Below, piece by piece: positions 1 through 12,200 of a stretch of DNA of 46,579 nucleotides; the first letter of the stretch is position 1, and each line of letters begins with the position of its first letter. Source of the stretch: Ettlia oleoabundans (Eukaryota > Chlorophyta > Chlorophyceae > Chlamydomonadales); NCBI GenBank assembly GCA_019693395.1, contig JAAMXP010002421.1, positions 1-46,579 on the forward strand, in the 5' to 3' direction. A program made the position numbers and the translations under genes. The notes below the pieces were generated by a model. The model was not told where the DNA came from and did not search any database. It was given only the letters and a program-made list of their open reading frames with translations.

Positions 1-232
1 GGGGGGGTAAGTTGACATTTTTGTGGTAGTCAGCATCAGGCCCCCTGCCTGCTTGTTGAATCAGCAACTGGCAGGGCTGCAAGCAGCCCCAATGCATGCA
101 ACCAGAGTCGCTAGAGCTGCCCAGATGCGAGACGCCATGTGCAGTATCTGCCACAGCACAATAGTTCACAGCGTGGTGAATTGGTTTCAGCTTTTTAAGC
201 CCATTGGCCGGCACGCTTGACAGACAACCCAC
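1..232 (-). other. Intron of the MGL gene (incomplete)
   Basis: After the donor CAG|GTGGGT at 233/232 no acceptor followed by MGL-like sequence is seen before base 1. I read this stretch as the start of an intron whose end lies outside the window. The small open frame on the plus strand (23-220) has no recognisable content. Confidence 0.6.
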
Positions 233-1405
233 CTGTCTGTGGTTGCCGCCTCCACAGCTGCTGTGTCACTGACGTCGACAAAGGTGGTGGTGATGCCGCA
301 CTTGGCTGGCAGGAAGTCCTGCAAGCATTTGAGCATGGAAGGAAGGAAGGAAGGATGCAAGGTTGGGAAGCAGAGGTAGTGTGAAAGGTTCGATGGGTGC
401 GCAGTATAGTTTGCAATGCGAGTAACAACTGAAAGTTTAGTTTCAAACTAGCTGGCACTGCACAGACAGCGTCTGTGCACCTAACTGGGCCCCTCGCCTC
501 ACCTTGAGTAGGGCAAAGGTGCCGCCATAGAGAGCATTGCTGCTCACGATGTGGTCGCCGCTGCAGCACAGGGCCAGCAAGGTGGCGGAGATGGCGGCCA
601 TGCCACTAGCGCAGCAGTAGGCGGCGGCACCGCCCTCCAGCGCCGCCAGCTGGCGCCCCAGGTGGTAGACTGTTGGGTTGAAGCTACGGCCATACCTGCA
701 AGGTATGTTCAGGAGATGCGGAAGATGCGAGCTGGTTGGGCGGTGGAGTTGGGTAGGGTAGTTGGTGTCTGCTGGATTAGTGTCAGCTTTGGACACAGTA
801 CACTGCCATCATCTGTCTTGCACACCAGGACATCTGCAAGATTGGAAGTTAGAATCAAACAAGCAGCGGTATATCAAGCGAGCGGATTGGCATTCAGCTG
901 GCCTCGTTCACTCACAGGTAGCAGCCACCGTTAGGGCCGCTGGGGCCCTTCTTTCCCTCGAAAATTTGTGGCAATGTGTCGGCATGGAGGACTGAAGAGC
1001 AGGGGCCAGCACACAAGCAACAGTGAGAATGGCAGCAGGCTGGCAGTGCCAAGTCGGCGCCCATGAAGCGGGCGTCTGGTGGCGGGAAGGCGCCGGCGCC
1101 ACGTACACTGGCGTGGCAGCACTTGGAGGGGCCGGCTCGTGGACAACTTACCAGTGAAGGTGGTGGAGCAATCAATGCCTGCACAAGTGTCGAGAACAAG
1201 CGTCAATGTTGGCACACAACAACGCACCAGCGGTTTGCAGGCACAGCGCTTGCAAAACCCCGCGCGCACCTGCGTTTACTCCTCCAAACTCCGAAAAAAA
1301 GCGCGTGGATGCAGCTAGGCGGGACACAGGGTCTTCCAGCACACCGACAGGCACACTCTCGGGGCTGCGTGCGACACTGTCGGAAGCGTCTGAACAATGA
1401 GCCAT
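233..1405 (-). CDS. MGL: Methionine gamma-lyase (Cys/Met-metabolism PLP enzyme), 5' part only
   Basis: Five exons were read on the minus strand: 1405-1270, 1178-1152, 991-916, 695-503 and 318-233. All phases agree and give the first 172 residues; the gene continues beyond base 1. Plant-type MGL splits L-methionine into methanethiol, 2-oxobutanoate and ammonia in the cytosol, using PLP. Family marks seen: the GGVN stretch near residue 43; YGRSFNPT at 81-88, whose Tyr and Arg contact the PLP phosphate of the neighbouring subunit; SGM at 110-112 (phosphate loop); and LYGG at 135-138, whose Tyr stacks on the PLP ring. The position that is Cys116 in bacterial MGL is Gly here. That rests on general knowledge that plant enzymes also read LYGG. 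The last visible exon encodes a DFLPAKCGITTTFVDVSD-like stretch. The catalytic lysine lies outside the window. The start is the first Met with the right downstream frame. Cystathionine gamma-lyase/synthase is less likely, because the GGVN...TFT leader resembles plant MGL. Confidence 0.9.
337..354. repeat. (GGAA)n microsatellite inside an MGL intron
   Basis: Four GGAA units plus GG. On the coding (minus) strand it reads as TTCC repeats and forms part of the pyrimidine tract about 20 bases before the acceptor at 320-319, so its length could affect splicing of the fifth exon (inference). Confidence 0.8.
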
Positions 1406-1987
1406 GGCTAAGGTATACTGTACTGGGTTCAGGCAGGCCCCAGCACGTGGTCTGGCAGGCAGGCAGGCTCCAGCACCTGCTGGACCTACTCAGCAGCGGT
1501 TGGCGCTGATAGGGCGCATGCGTTTGAAAAAATTACATTTAACTATTTAAGGGGGCTTTGGATTGCGCCAACGGATTCTTTCACCTATGACGGGGTACAT
1601 GCAAGGTGATTGGTGACAGCAAGAGCGGGAGGGCGGGTGGTGGTGGTTTGGGGGGGTGGGGAACGGGGGGGCATGTCTTCTTCAGCAGCGGAAAGCCAGC
1701 AACGCAGGTCAAAAGTACACAAGCAGCAGAGCAGGAAAGCGGAGCAACACAAACTACAGAGAAACAGAGAAAGTACTCGTTCATCTAGGGGCAGGGGCAG
1801 TGCAGTTACGAAGTTATGTTCATGATGTTGTTTGAAAACTCTGCGACAAGGGGGCTCCATTGAACAAGCCCTGCAGGCGCTGAGGGATAGCACACCCTTC
1901 CAACAGCTGTCCTGCTTCGCCCCGCAAGACATCTGGCTCCTGAAACCCAACCCAAAGCTAATAGTTTGCCGCCTGTCGGTAGGGCTG
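1406..1987 (-). promoter_or_regulatory. VPS13 3' untranslated region and MGL upstream region
   Basis: These 582 bases separate the VPS13 stop (1990-1988) from the MGL start (1405), both on the minus strand. They hold no coding sequence I can support. A G-rich stretch lies at about 1618-1670. The VPS13 poly(A) candidate is at 1537-1533, which leaves only about 130 bases for the MGL promoter and 5' UTR unless the two overlap. Confidence 0.5.
1533..1537 (-). terminator. TGTAA poly(A) signal candidate for VPS13
   Basis: TGTAA on the minus strand, about 450 bases after the VPS13 stop codon, in a short AT-rich patch (1525-1550). TGTAA is the usual chlorophyte signal (established knowledge). Assignment to VPS13 is by position only. 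Confidence 0.45.
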
Positions 1988-3213
1988 TCAGTCGTCCGGC
2001 GGCGGCAAGAGCACCCGACAATGCCCCATGTAGGTTGCCAGCGGCGGGATGCATGCCTGCAGCTGAAGCAGCACCATCTGCACCTGCTGTGCGCCGACTG
2101 CTGTCTCACACTCCACTGCAAAGGTAGGGCGGGAGATGAAGGGAAATGTGGCAGTGGAGGCAGGCTACAGTGCACGGGGTCTTGTCTTTGGTATTGAGAG
2201 CCATCCATGTTGGAAGTTGAAGTGGTTGTAGCAAGCTGCATTACCTCCTTCAATTCAAGCAACAGGCCTCATGAAGGCTTGGGTTACGCAGGTCCTGGAC
2301 TGCATGCGGTCACTCCTGCTTACCTGAGAGGAAGGAGAAGGGTGGTCGCGGCGCCTTGAGCACATCAGCAAGCGAGCGAGGGAGCGTGCTTGCGCCACGC
2401 ACAATGTGGCGCCGCAGCGGCTGCTGCGCAACCAACCTGCAGCGCATCGCAAGAGAGGGAGGGCGTGCAGGTTAAGCAGTGACGAGAAAACCTGCGGCGC
2501 ACCCCAAACAGCCAGTGCACTTTGCGAGCAGCCTGACACTGCAAAAGAGCTGGTACTGCACGGCTGCACCCGACCAAGAAGGTCCCAAAAGCTGCTGGTT
2601 GCACACCTCATTTGCGCCCCTTGTGCGTTGACAAGCTCCAGGTCAGCAATGGTGCAGCTCCAGCGCACCGAGGGCGCCCACATTGGCTCCCGCGCACAGA
2701 TGTAAAGCACACGCTGCAGTGAGGCAGGAGGTATGGACGTCAGATGAATGGCACAACCACATACAGCCCGCAGGCAGCAGGCATTGACTGGCAGCACAGC
2801 GGAACTACCAGCAGGTTTTAAACCAACAGCGCAGCCACAGCGCATGCACACTAGCTGCTGACACTTGGTCAGGACACGCACGTGCCGCCACGTGGGATTG
2901 CGCATCTAAAGCACCAGGCTAGAGTCAAAGCTGCCTAAGAATTCTCCAGCACAACAGCTGCCAAATCACCTTGGTTGTCACCACCAAATAGCAGCTCTGA
3001 TCCGCCAGCGGAGCGCACAGCACAAAGGAGCCGTAGCGCGCCAGCGGCATGCTATGAAGCTGTCGCTGCAGTGCCGTGGCGCCTCCCCGGCGGGCTGGTG
3101 TGGCATGCTGCGCATGGCGTGCCAGGCTGGCATGCTCCAACTCTGCCAGCAGCCACCGGCCCATCGCATCGCACCAGCTGTAGGGCTTAAGAGGCTGCGT
3201 GGCATGCACATAC
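1988..3213 (-). other. VPS13: VPS13 exons 40-43: C-terminal PH-like domain
   Basis: Exons: 3213-2970, 2713-2607, 2436-2324, 2115-1988 (residues 4374-4569). Exon 40 reads LKPYSWCDAMGRWLLAELE, then YGSFVLCAPLADQSCYLVVT, equivalent to the family's 'IRPYxxxEAxGQxLL...Y.FHxxxPxxxxxLxVTxxR'. Exon 41 reads RVLYICAREPMWAPSVRWSC, then IADLELVNAQG. Exon 43 closes the protein with a helix-like LQLQACIPPLATYM and LLPPPDD, with the TGA at 1990-1988. Exon 42 is in phase but not clearly conserved, so it could be shorter or alternative. Confidence 0.85.
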
Positions 3214-6200
3214 CTGCGGCCAAAACAAAGCATGCAGCCAGTCGCAGGTTACTTTTTCATCAACCACCAGCACGGTACGCGTACCAACAAAAACAATGCT
3301 GAATCGTAGTTGCAGTTGCATGGACATGGGTGAAGCCGGCCTGCCAGCCTCAGCACAGCACAGCGGCACATGCATACCTGGGGGGCCGTACCCATCCCAC
3401 GATGCTGCTGCCTGCCACTGCGCGCCGTATGCTGTCCGCTGTCGAGGCGGACATCTCCAGCAGCGATGCCAGCGGCAGCACCACCACACCGATGGCGCCA
3501 CGCTTGATGCCGGACAGGAGACCTAGCAGGCCGCCTGTGGAGAGGGAGCAGAACAAGTATAATGTATCATGGTAAAAGTGGCCGTTGCAATGGTGGTGAT
3601 GTGCATTGAAGGGGGGTGTGGCACAGCAAGGGCCGAACAAGCTGTGTGAAGTCATTAGTTCTGTAGCTCGGTGAAAGCATGTCAAGCACTTACAGGGTCC
3701 AATGGCGCTGCCAAGTGCTCACCTTCATCCAGCCCCCTGACGGGCTCAGCAGCCAGGCCAACCACTCCCAGCAGCAAGGCGCCCAGCACGCCGCCATCGC
3801 CGCCTGGCTGCGGCCCCTCAAAGGCTTCATGCCGAGGAGAGAACATCACCGCTGCCGGCGCAGTATTGTTAGGACCCGCCTCTGCGTCTGATCGCAATGG
3901 CGGTCCTTGGCTGTCGATGGTAGCGGCACGCGCGTCATGCTCCCAGCGGAGGCGGCGGCGGAAGGATGAGGAGCCTGGTGCGGCCCAGGAGTGCTGGGGG
4001 TGAAGCCGGTCCAGGCCCAGAACAGTGATGGCTTTGCGCCCCGCTGTGGACCCCTTGGTGGCGGCATTGGACAGCGCAAACACAACGTTCTGCGTGCAAA
4101 GGTGGACGCAGGTGTAGCAGGAGATGAAGATGAAAGGTTATCGAAACACAGGGGTCCAAGGACGGCAGCTGGGGGGGAGCAAAGGCGGGGGGATGTACTT
4201 GGTGCATGCAGGATCTGGCTCAGATAGAGCGTGACATGTACACAGTAGAGAAACAAGGGTTGTTCAGGCAGCCTGAAGATAGCCTCAGCCCCGACAGGAC
4301 CTCGGCCAGCCCCCTGCACTCACTTGGAACAGGCCGCGCACTCCGGACCCCACGCCAGCAATGAACTGGCGGGGCCCACGATGCCGCGCGCTCTCAACCA
4401 AACCTGCGGGAGCCATGGTGCAGCTGGTGGTGGGAGCCCCACAGGGAACAGACATCGTGCTTTTCCGGGACATCTGGTGCTGAAGAAAGGACCTGATCAA
4501 GCATCAAATGAACAGGTACCATGGCGAAAGGTAGCATTGGGCAGAAACAACTAGCAGCCCCAGCTGCTGATTGCTGTTGTGGAGCTGGGGTCCTCTGACT
4601 GCCAGCCCACATGTCGTTACCTGCTGCAGGTGAGGCCAAGAAGGACCAGACCCCCAGCCCCAAGTGGTGGAAGAGGCGCACTGGGTCCCCAAACACGCTG
4701 GCGCTGCCCACAACCTTGTACAACTCGGGGAGCAGGGCTCGTGTGTAGTGGCGCTGCGGGGCAGGCACGGCGGCAATGAGGTGTCGATCAGCTAATGGCA
4801 CGGAAAGAAACCGTACGCAAGGGGCACCAAATTTCCATCGCACGATCTGGATGCCAATCAAGGCTGCTGTGTGTGGGTGGCCTGCAGCTGGGCGGAAGCA
4901 GGCAGGGGCAAATGGGCATCGCAAATAGCAGCTTGCCTGCAACAGCTGTGCCAGCGCTGCGGTGCCCATCAGCGGGTTGCGCAGCTCCAGCGCTGCCAGC
5001 CGCAGCCGAGCGTCCTCAACGTCAGCCAGCGACAGCACGCGTTGCAGCGCCAGCAGTCGCGGGTGGCCTGCATGGAGCGAGGCCAACACCAAGAGGCGCA
5101 ATGGACCGTGAGTTTTGTGAACAGTGTTCAGTCAGAAGCCTCCCAACAATGGGCCTGGAAAAGCGGTTGTGAGCAATGACTGCGCGGCCCTGCTGTGCTC
5201 CTTGCCCTCGCGCCGCACTCACCCGGTTCTGGCTGGAAGGGTGCGGGCAGGAAGGTGATGGTGAGCTCCAAGGGTGCGATGCGCAGCAGGTCCAGGTACA
5301 CCTTCTGCTCGCCTCGTGCCAGCAGCGCACTGCCGTGCCCGCTCAGCAGCGCCTGAAAGACGGATGAATGGCCGGATTGGTGGGTCGCTAATGTGGGGGT
5401 TGTTTGGGGAAGCAGGCATATGTCAGCAACTCAAGCTAGGATGTGACAGTCAACAAATGCATGGGTGGCCCGTCAGCGTGTTTTTTTTACCGCTTCCGGC
5501 TGCATCTAGCGGCAATGAGGAGCGCAGTGGGCCTACCTGAAGGTCTGAGCTGAGCCCAGGCAGCCTGGGTGCCTCAGAGGCCACAGCCCCCAGGCTGCTG
5601 CTGGCAGGCACACCAGCAGCGAATGGGGCATCAGATCCAGCCAGGCTAGCATCGCCGAGGGTTGTGACGATCCTTCCATCCCCCGCTCCTCCGCGGCTCC
5701 TGCCAGGCCCAGCTGTTGAAGCCGAAGCGCAAGCAGCAGCCTCTAAGCCTGCCGACATGCCGGCCAGGAATTCTGCGAGCTGCAGGGCATGCTGCTGCTC
5801 CACATAGATTGCCACCGGGGCCAGCTGCAGGTCGGCCTGCTCTACACACAGCACCCGCGCGGGCCGCCGCTGCCACAGCGCCAGGCGTGCCAGCAGTGCA
5901 GGCCGCCGCTGCACATCAACTGCTGCTGCCACGGTTGAGGTTAGCCGGCCCACGGGGGCGGGGATATGCAGGGTGACAGGCAGAGCTACCCAGGGGCTGG
6001 GGTTGTCCAGCTGCGTGCGAGACGTGGAAACGGAACAAGTCAGCACCCAGCACTGCAGCAAGTGGGCAAGGGAGTAGTGGCCGAAAAGACAGGGCAGTAA
6101 ACGTCAGCCAATTTAGTCCCACCTGCAGCTTACGCAGCTCCAGATCCAGTACCAGATGCGCCGCGGTGCCCGCCAGCTGGGCCTGAAGTCCTGTGACACG

Positions 6201-9200
6201 CAGGTACGCCATCTCACGAGTGGGGGCCACCAGGGACACACCCAGCCACACCAGGTCAGCACGCACCTCCCACAACAGGCCTGAGGTCAGCGGGGGCCAA
6301 AGAGAACAGGTGGGATACTAATGATTGAACAGACATGAACAAGCGCATATACAAGGTCGGTTGCTGTTGCGCAGTGGATGAGTAGACAAACTGGCTCCAC
6401 CCTTGTTGGTACACTGGAAGTTACTCTCATGAGCACCAAGCGGCTGGCCAAAGACAGCATCTCACCCGGGGTTTTGGCGTCTTGCTTCTTGCTCTGCTGC
6501 TGCCCGGCCCCCAGACCCGGCAGCGACCAGGCGTCCCAGGCAAAGCGCGGCGGCCAGCTGGGGCCGCTGCTGCTGCTGGTGCCAGCCCCAGCACCAATGG
6601 CAGGGGCTGAGGCTTCACCAGCCTCCCTCAACAAGCTGCACAAGCAGGCCGAGACAACACAACTTCTTTTGTGCTCATATGGTCGTGAGGCAAGTCTCAC
6701 GCTGTTATTTATGCATTACTAGTTGATTGTGCATGGTAATGATGCTCTCCGATGTGGCACTACTGTGCCCGGCCCCGTGCTTCTCCAACATTCAGCACCT
6801 CCACGCACACACAACGCAGATAATCACCCGCTGGCACACGTACCTATGTCGCTGGGTGTCCATTACTGTGAGCACTCGGGTGGGACCCTCGCTACGCACC
6901 AGCACCCGCAACCGGCGCTGCGGATCCCCACGCTTGCTGGGCACTGGCAGAACCACATCCTGCCCAACCTACAGCATGTACCAACCGGCGGCAGTGTTGA
7001 GTGGATGGCACCACAACAAGTGCGGTCTATGTTGAGCTAGGATTACAACCACTTGATCACCAGTTGCTTAGGTGTGTTGTTGCCATATGCAACCCCGACA
7101 GCAATGCCACCCTTAGAGCAGTACTGTGCAAGATTGCGCCAATGCCGTGCAGCAGCATAATGTAGAATGCATCACCTTATCTAGGTCAAATGTGCCAAGG
7201 GGGCGAGCACCAGGCAGTTCCAGTACCAGGCGGTGCGGCAAGGAGGGCTCGTCCCACGCGTAGTTGAGGGAGCAGTAAGGGCGCAGCACATCCTGTTGCT
7301 CACACACTCTGCACAACATGGCAACGCACAACGTGGGACACCAACCAATGGGTGAGTTAGGCTGGAGACAATCTAAGTGGCCGCTACATCCAAGGCTGGT
7401 GTCGGATTGAACCAATCTTGCGGCCCAAGCGAATTGCGCAGCACAACTGTGTTGGTACCCACCACCACCAGCTCATGCAACATGTTGCTTCAAAGATCAC
7501 GGAAGTAGCTGTCTTTCCACCCCACCCTGCATCCCAGCCACCTCCACCTCAGCCAACTGCTGTTAGCTGTTGCCTCACTTGTGCTGCCGCGCATGCAGCG
7601 TCTCCAGCGAGCAATTTTCTATGCGATAGGGCGCAAAGCCGGCAGGGTGGTGGCTGAAGGTGACGCGCAGCACTCCAGAGGCGGCGCTGGCCGCCAGGTC
7701 CACACGCACCAGCATGGTGATGCCGCGGTCGCGATGCCTGCACACCCAATGTGTGGGTGGGGGGCGGTGAGTGGGTTTTGTCAGAGTGTAGTTGTATGCC
7801 AGTGGCAGCACGCTGCAGCAATGTGTGCCTCCTGCATCAACGGTGTTGCCTTTCTTGCCTTTCCTCGAGTTGGCCTAACCCTACATGTGCTGCTGCAATC
7901 AGGCACTTGCAGGGCTTCCCTCCCCCTGTCGCGCCACGCACCATACATGCCTCAACAAATTGAGCAACCGTGGGTTCCAACCCAACCACAGGCACCTGAT
8001 CTTGATGAACATATCTCCCGGTGAGTCCAGCTCAAATCCGCCGCTCCACAGCCAACCCGCCTCCTGCACCCGCACGCACAGGCGCAACGGGCGCAGCGCG
8101 TCTGACCAGCGCAGCGCTCGCGATGCACCCGCTTCAAGCTCCCGCTCGTGCTGCGTCCCCTGCTCACGGGTTGAAGACAAGCGTGCGTGCGTGCGAGTGA
8201 CGGTGGTGGCAGGGTGGGGTGGCGTAGGCCCCGGCCACAACATGGCAGCTGCCTGGAAATCACATGGCAGTACCCTTCGCACTCAGCAATAGGGGGTGCT
8301 TGGAAGAGCAATTCCCAGCTGGCTAAGTAGGGCAGGACACCCTGGATTGCAGCAGCAGAGCATTATGCACGACACAGCCTATGGCGGATTGCACCTGCTG
8401 CTTGTACTGTATGGGAACATCCAGGGTGTTGATGAGCAGGTACCGGGGCAACAGGTACAGCGCTAGTGCGCCATGGCTGCCTGGAACCTGGCTTGCCGTC
8501 ACTGCAGGCGCATAGCGGCAGAGAGGGCAGGAAATGAGGGCTGATGGGAGGGGTGGTGGGCAGTGGATGGGGATGCAGTTGATCACGCCAAGCTGGCACT
8601 TAGTGGTAGATATTGAAATCCACTCTGCTGCAATTGACTGGTATGCATGGGATAGTCCGCCTGTAGGCCACGAACAGCCTCAGGCCATGCACACTCCAAT
8701 TTGCACCGTTCCCAGTCACCCCCCATCCACCCCCCACCCCCCCACCTGTCATCATGTAGGCTGCCCTGGCTGCTGGCATGGCGGCTGTGGGGGGCAGCAG
8801 CGGTGAGGGCACCGTGACCACAGCAGCCCCCCCCAGTGCATCCAGCTCAACTGGGTCGGACCAGTAGGTGCGCCCTGGGGGTGCCTGGCACTGCAGCGAA
8901 AAGCGGGCAAGCAAGCAGGCAGACGGTCAGGCATGCAGAGAAGTCGCACGGTTTTGCATGAAACAGCGACAGACAGCCAGGTGTGCAGTTTCGGGCGAGG
9001 GGCGCTGCAGCCACCCATACCTGTGTGGCCCTGATCTGCAGGCGCAAGCGCTGGCGGTGCGGTTGCAGCCCACCTTGGATGCTAGGCCACCTGCGGGCAG
9101 TAGTGGGCATGATGGCACGAGACAGCAGCAAGCTTGCATTGAGAGTAGCAAAGTGGATGTCGTCAACTCACTCGGATGGCATGTGGGGTATAACGCGCAA

Positions 9201-12200
9201 GGTTGAAGCAGTTGGCTGTGGACTGCGTACCGCTGTGCCTAACTTGTGGCTCTTGTCAGCATGGCCGGCTAGCCTTGCATAACAAATGCTTGCCTGGAGG
9301 GGGTTTCAAAGGCTGGAATTGCCTCCATGCTATCAGCGATGCCCCTAGCCCGGGAGACCGTGCGCTTCAAGCCTAGCACCTGCCTGCAGTCACAACTGAT
9401 GTTGGCACCAGCAACTCGGCGCAAATCCTAGCCTCCCACTCAGCAAAGGCCAAATGCATTTTCAAGCGTGGGCGCAACGCAAGGCATGGTACATGTTTGC
9501 GGCCAAACAACAATTTGATTGCACACTGCGCCCCACATCGTGCTAACAACGCCAACAGTCCACTTGCGCTTGCCTGGAGTCGCCAGAGCGTGCCGTGGTG
9601 CCACCGCCTGCGCTGCTCGCTCCATCCAGGATTTCGCTGAGCCCCGCAATGTCGGCAGTTGAGGCCACTCGGCTGTGGTTGATCACTGCCGGTGCAGCAG
9701 GGGTACGGGGCACGGCAGCACAATCAAGATGCACGGATAGCTTGCAATTTGTTTAGGTACAGCACATGCGGCAATGATAAGGAGACACACCAGGCAAGTG
9801 GGAGGACGCAAGCAATCTCACCAGAAGGTGCTGCGCTGTTGGGTGTGCTACGGGTGGTGTGCAAGCCCCCACGGGGCACTGCACGCAGCCCTGCGGAGGC
9901 AGCCGTAGTCGTCCTGTGCTGCAGCGGTGAGTGCAGGGTGCTCCTCAGGCATGTGCCTCCTGCACCAGGGCCCTGGCCAGGAAGCTCCAGCGGCGGCAGC
10001 CACGACTCAGGCACCTGCTCCAAGGAGCAGATAGAATGGAAGGCCAGTGCTTTGAAGAGGACGGGAGACACGAGTGTTTGCAGCAAAATTGCTTGGCTTT
10101 AGCAAGTTGCTCACTGAGATTTTTCAAAGTATTCCGAGCGACGCATCGTGGCCAGACCCAGCCATGCGATCATGCAACCACCAACCCACCTGATCCTCTG
10201 GCAACTGCTGGTAGCCGGCGTCATTGCGGTCACCAAACCCCAGCGCACCATCCGCCCCACTCTGCCGCAGCGACACTGGCAGCCCAGTGCAATTGAACAC
10301 CCATAGCGCACAGCCAAACAGGAGCTTATGCGAGCCTGCGGGGCGATGGCAGAATGCAAGGCGTAAGGGCAGCAGCACAGATATAGAAGCCTCGCTAGAG
10401 GATGTGTATAGGCCATTAAAGCACACATTTAATAGATGGGGCCACTGCCGCAGCAGTTACTGCACAGAGAATGCATCGTGGGTGATGGGAGTGGGGCCTG
10501 TGCGTTGGAGGCAGTTTTACCTGTGGCTGTGTCGAGAGAATGCCGCACAAACACCTGCACGCTGGATCGGCTATGGCCCGCCTCCTGCAAGCACGTAGCT
10601 ATGGAATCGATTCGTACTAGGCAGCACCATGCCTCCAGTTGTTTAGTGTGCATAGTTGAATGAGGTTCGATGAGCCCCGGCAGATGCGCTTACAGTGCCT
10701 GTACACAGGCCTTGCTAAGCCCACTGATGTGTTAATACGTCTCAAGCAGCTGCCCAGATTGAGCACTTGCCTGCAGGACTACTTCAGTGTCTGGCGCCAC
10801 CAACTCCCGGCTATCGCTGCCCTTGCTAGCCATGTTGCTCACACCACTGCTGCCACTGCCGCTGCCGTCCCATTCAGGTCCAGAAGCAGCCATGGCTGGC
10901 AGAGGGGGCGGGGAGATGGGGGCTGAGGGGTGGTAACCCAGTGCGCGGAGGCTTAGGGACTCGATGCGGGCAGCATCCACAGAGTGCAAAGCGGCGTGCT
11001 GGTTGGGCTGCAGGTGCAGGCGGTGTGCCTGGCCCCACACAGTCAGCAACACATCCACAGGTACTGGGAGCGCATTTTGCAGGGTCAACGGTGCCGACAA
11101 CAACACCTCCCAGCTGCCCATGCTGTCGGTGGCGGAGGGAGGCGCCGATGCTGGTGGTGGAGCCATGGAGTCACCACCACTGACACCAATTGGCCGGACG
11201 ATCGCGCCCATATAGAGTGTCACTGGCGGCTGGTGCTCCAAGGTCGATGCACAAGTCAGCTGGCGGGCTGCCCTGCTGCGCCCCTCTAGTGCGGCACGGC
11301 CACCGCCCCTTCCGCTGCCGCCAGCGCCCTCCATGCCTGCTGCCTGGCGCAGCAGCACCTGCAGTGGCACAGCAGGGCTCCACTCGTTGGGATGCCAGGC
11401 AGGCACTGGCGCAGAGGCAGCCCCTGCAGCTTGTAACTGGCGGCCAGTGTCCACTCTGTCGCTGATGAGCCGGGTGGGTGACGCCAGCCCAGCTGTGGCG
11501 TACAGCAGAGGGCTGGAGGGCACACGCTGTGCTGGGACGAGTGGCACGGGTGCTGCTGGCCCAGCTGCTGCCAGCTGGTTGCCAGTGACCAAGGCTGCTG
11601 CAGCTGCCAAACTGTCTGGCGCCAGCGAGGGTATCCTGCTTAACCCGCCGTTGCTGCTGGGGCCTGGATGCCAGCTGGCTGCCTTTTGCAGCGTGCTGGT
11701 GCTAGGTGGGGGCGGCGCAAACGGCGGCAGCTCTGCGGAGGACGCCGCTGAGCCTGCCGCAGCTGCAGGGCGCAGACACAGCAGGCCGTTGTGTGCCCGC
11801 AGCGCCGGCAGCCACATGGTGCCACCGGGGCGCAGCGTGCCCAGTGGCTGTGGCGCCATCACGAGCCCCATTGGCGTTTGCACCCCAATGTCCAGAGCTA
11901 GCTGGGTGGTGTTGCGCAGCTGCAACAAGACAGAAAACGGGAACAGTTGCCTCACAACACACCAATACAAAGGCAATGTGCTACTAGTAATATAGGGCAT
12001 ACTGTATGCTGTATAATTTACGTCAGCTAGCCAGCCAATCACCCAGCAGCCAGCTAGCAGCCAGCCAGCCGACCGCAAGCAGCAGTGGTTTACCTGCACA
12101 CCCGAGTGAAGGGTGAGTGTGTAGCCGCTGTGCCGTGAAGCCTCCATGTCACAGAACACACCAGAGCAAGCCGTGGCGCAGCCCTGGAAGCAGCCCCGAT

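Noticed and set aside
12029..12072. CCAGC-type repeats as a possible mini-array
   Set aside because: The units are short and irregular, without spacers, and sit inside a VPS13 intron. Similar GCCTGCC/CCAGCC runs occur in other introns here (for example about 33800-33880), so it is low-complexity sequence.
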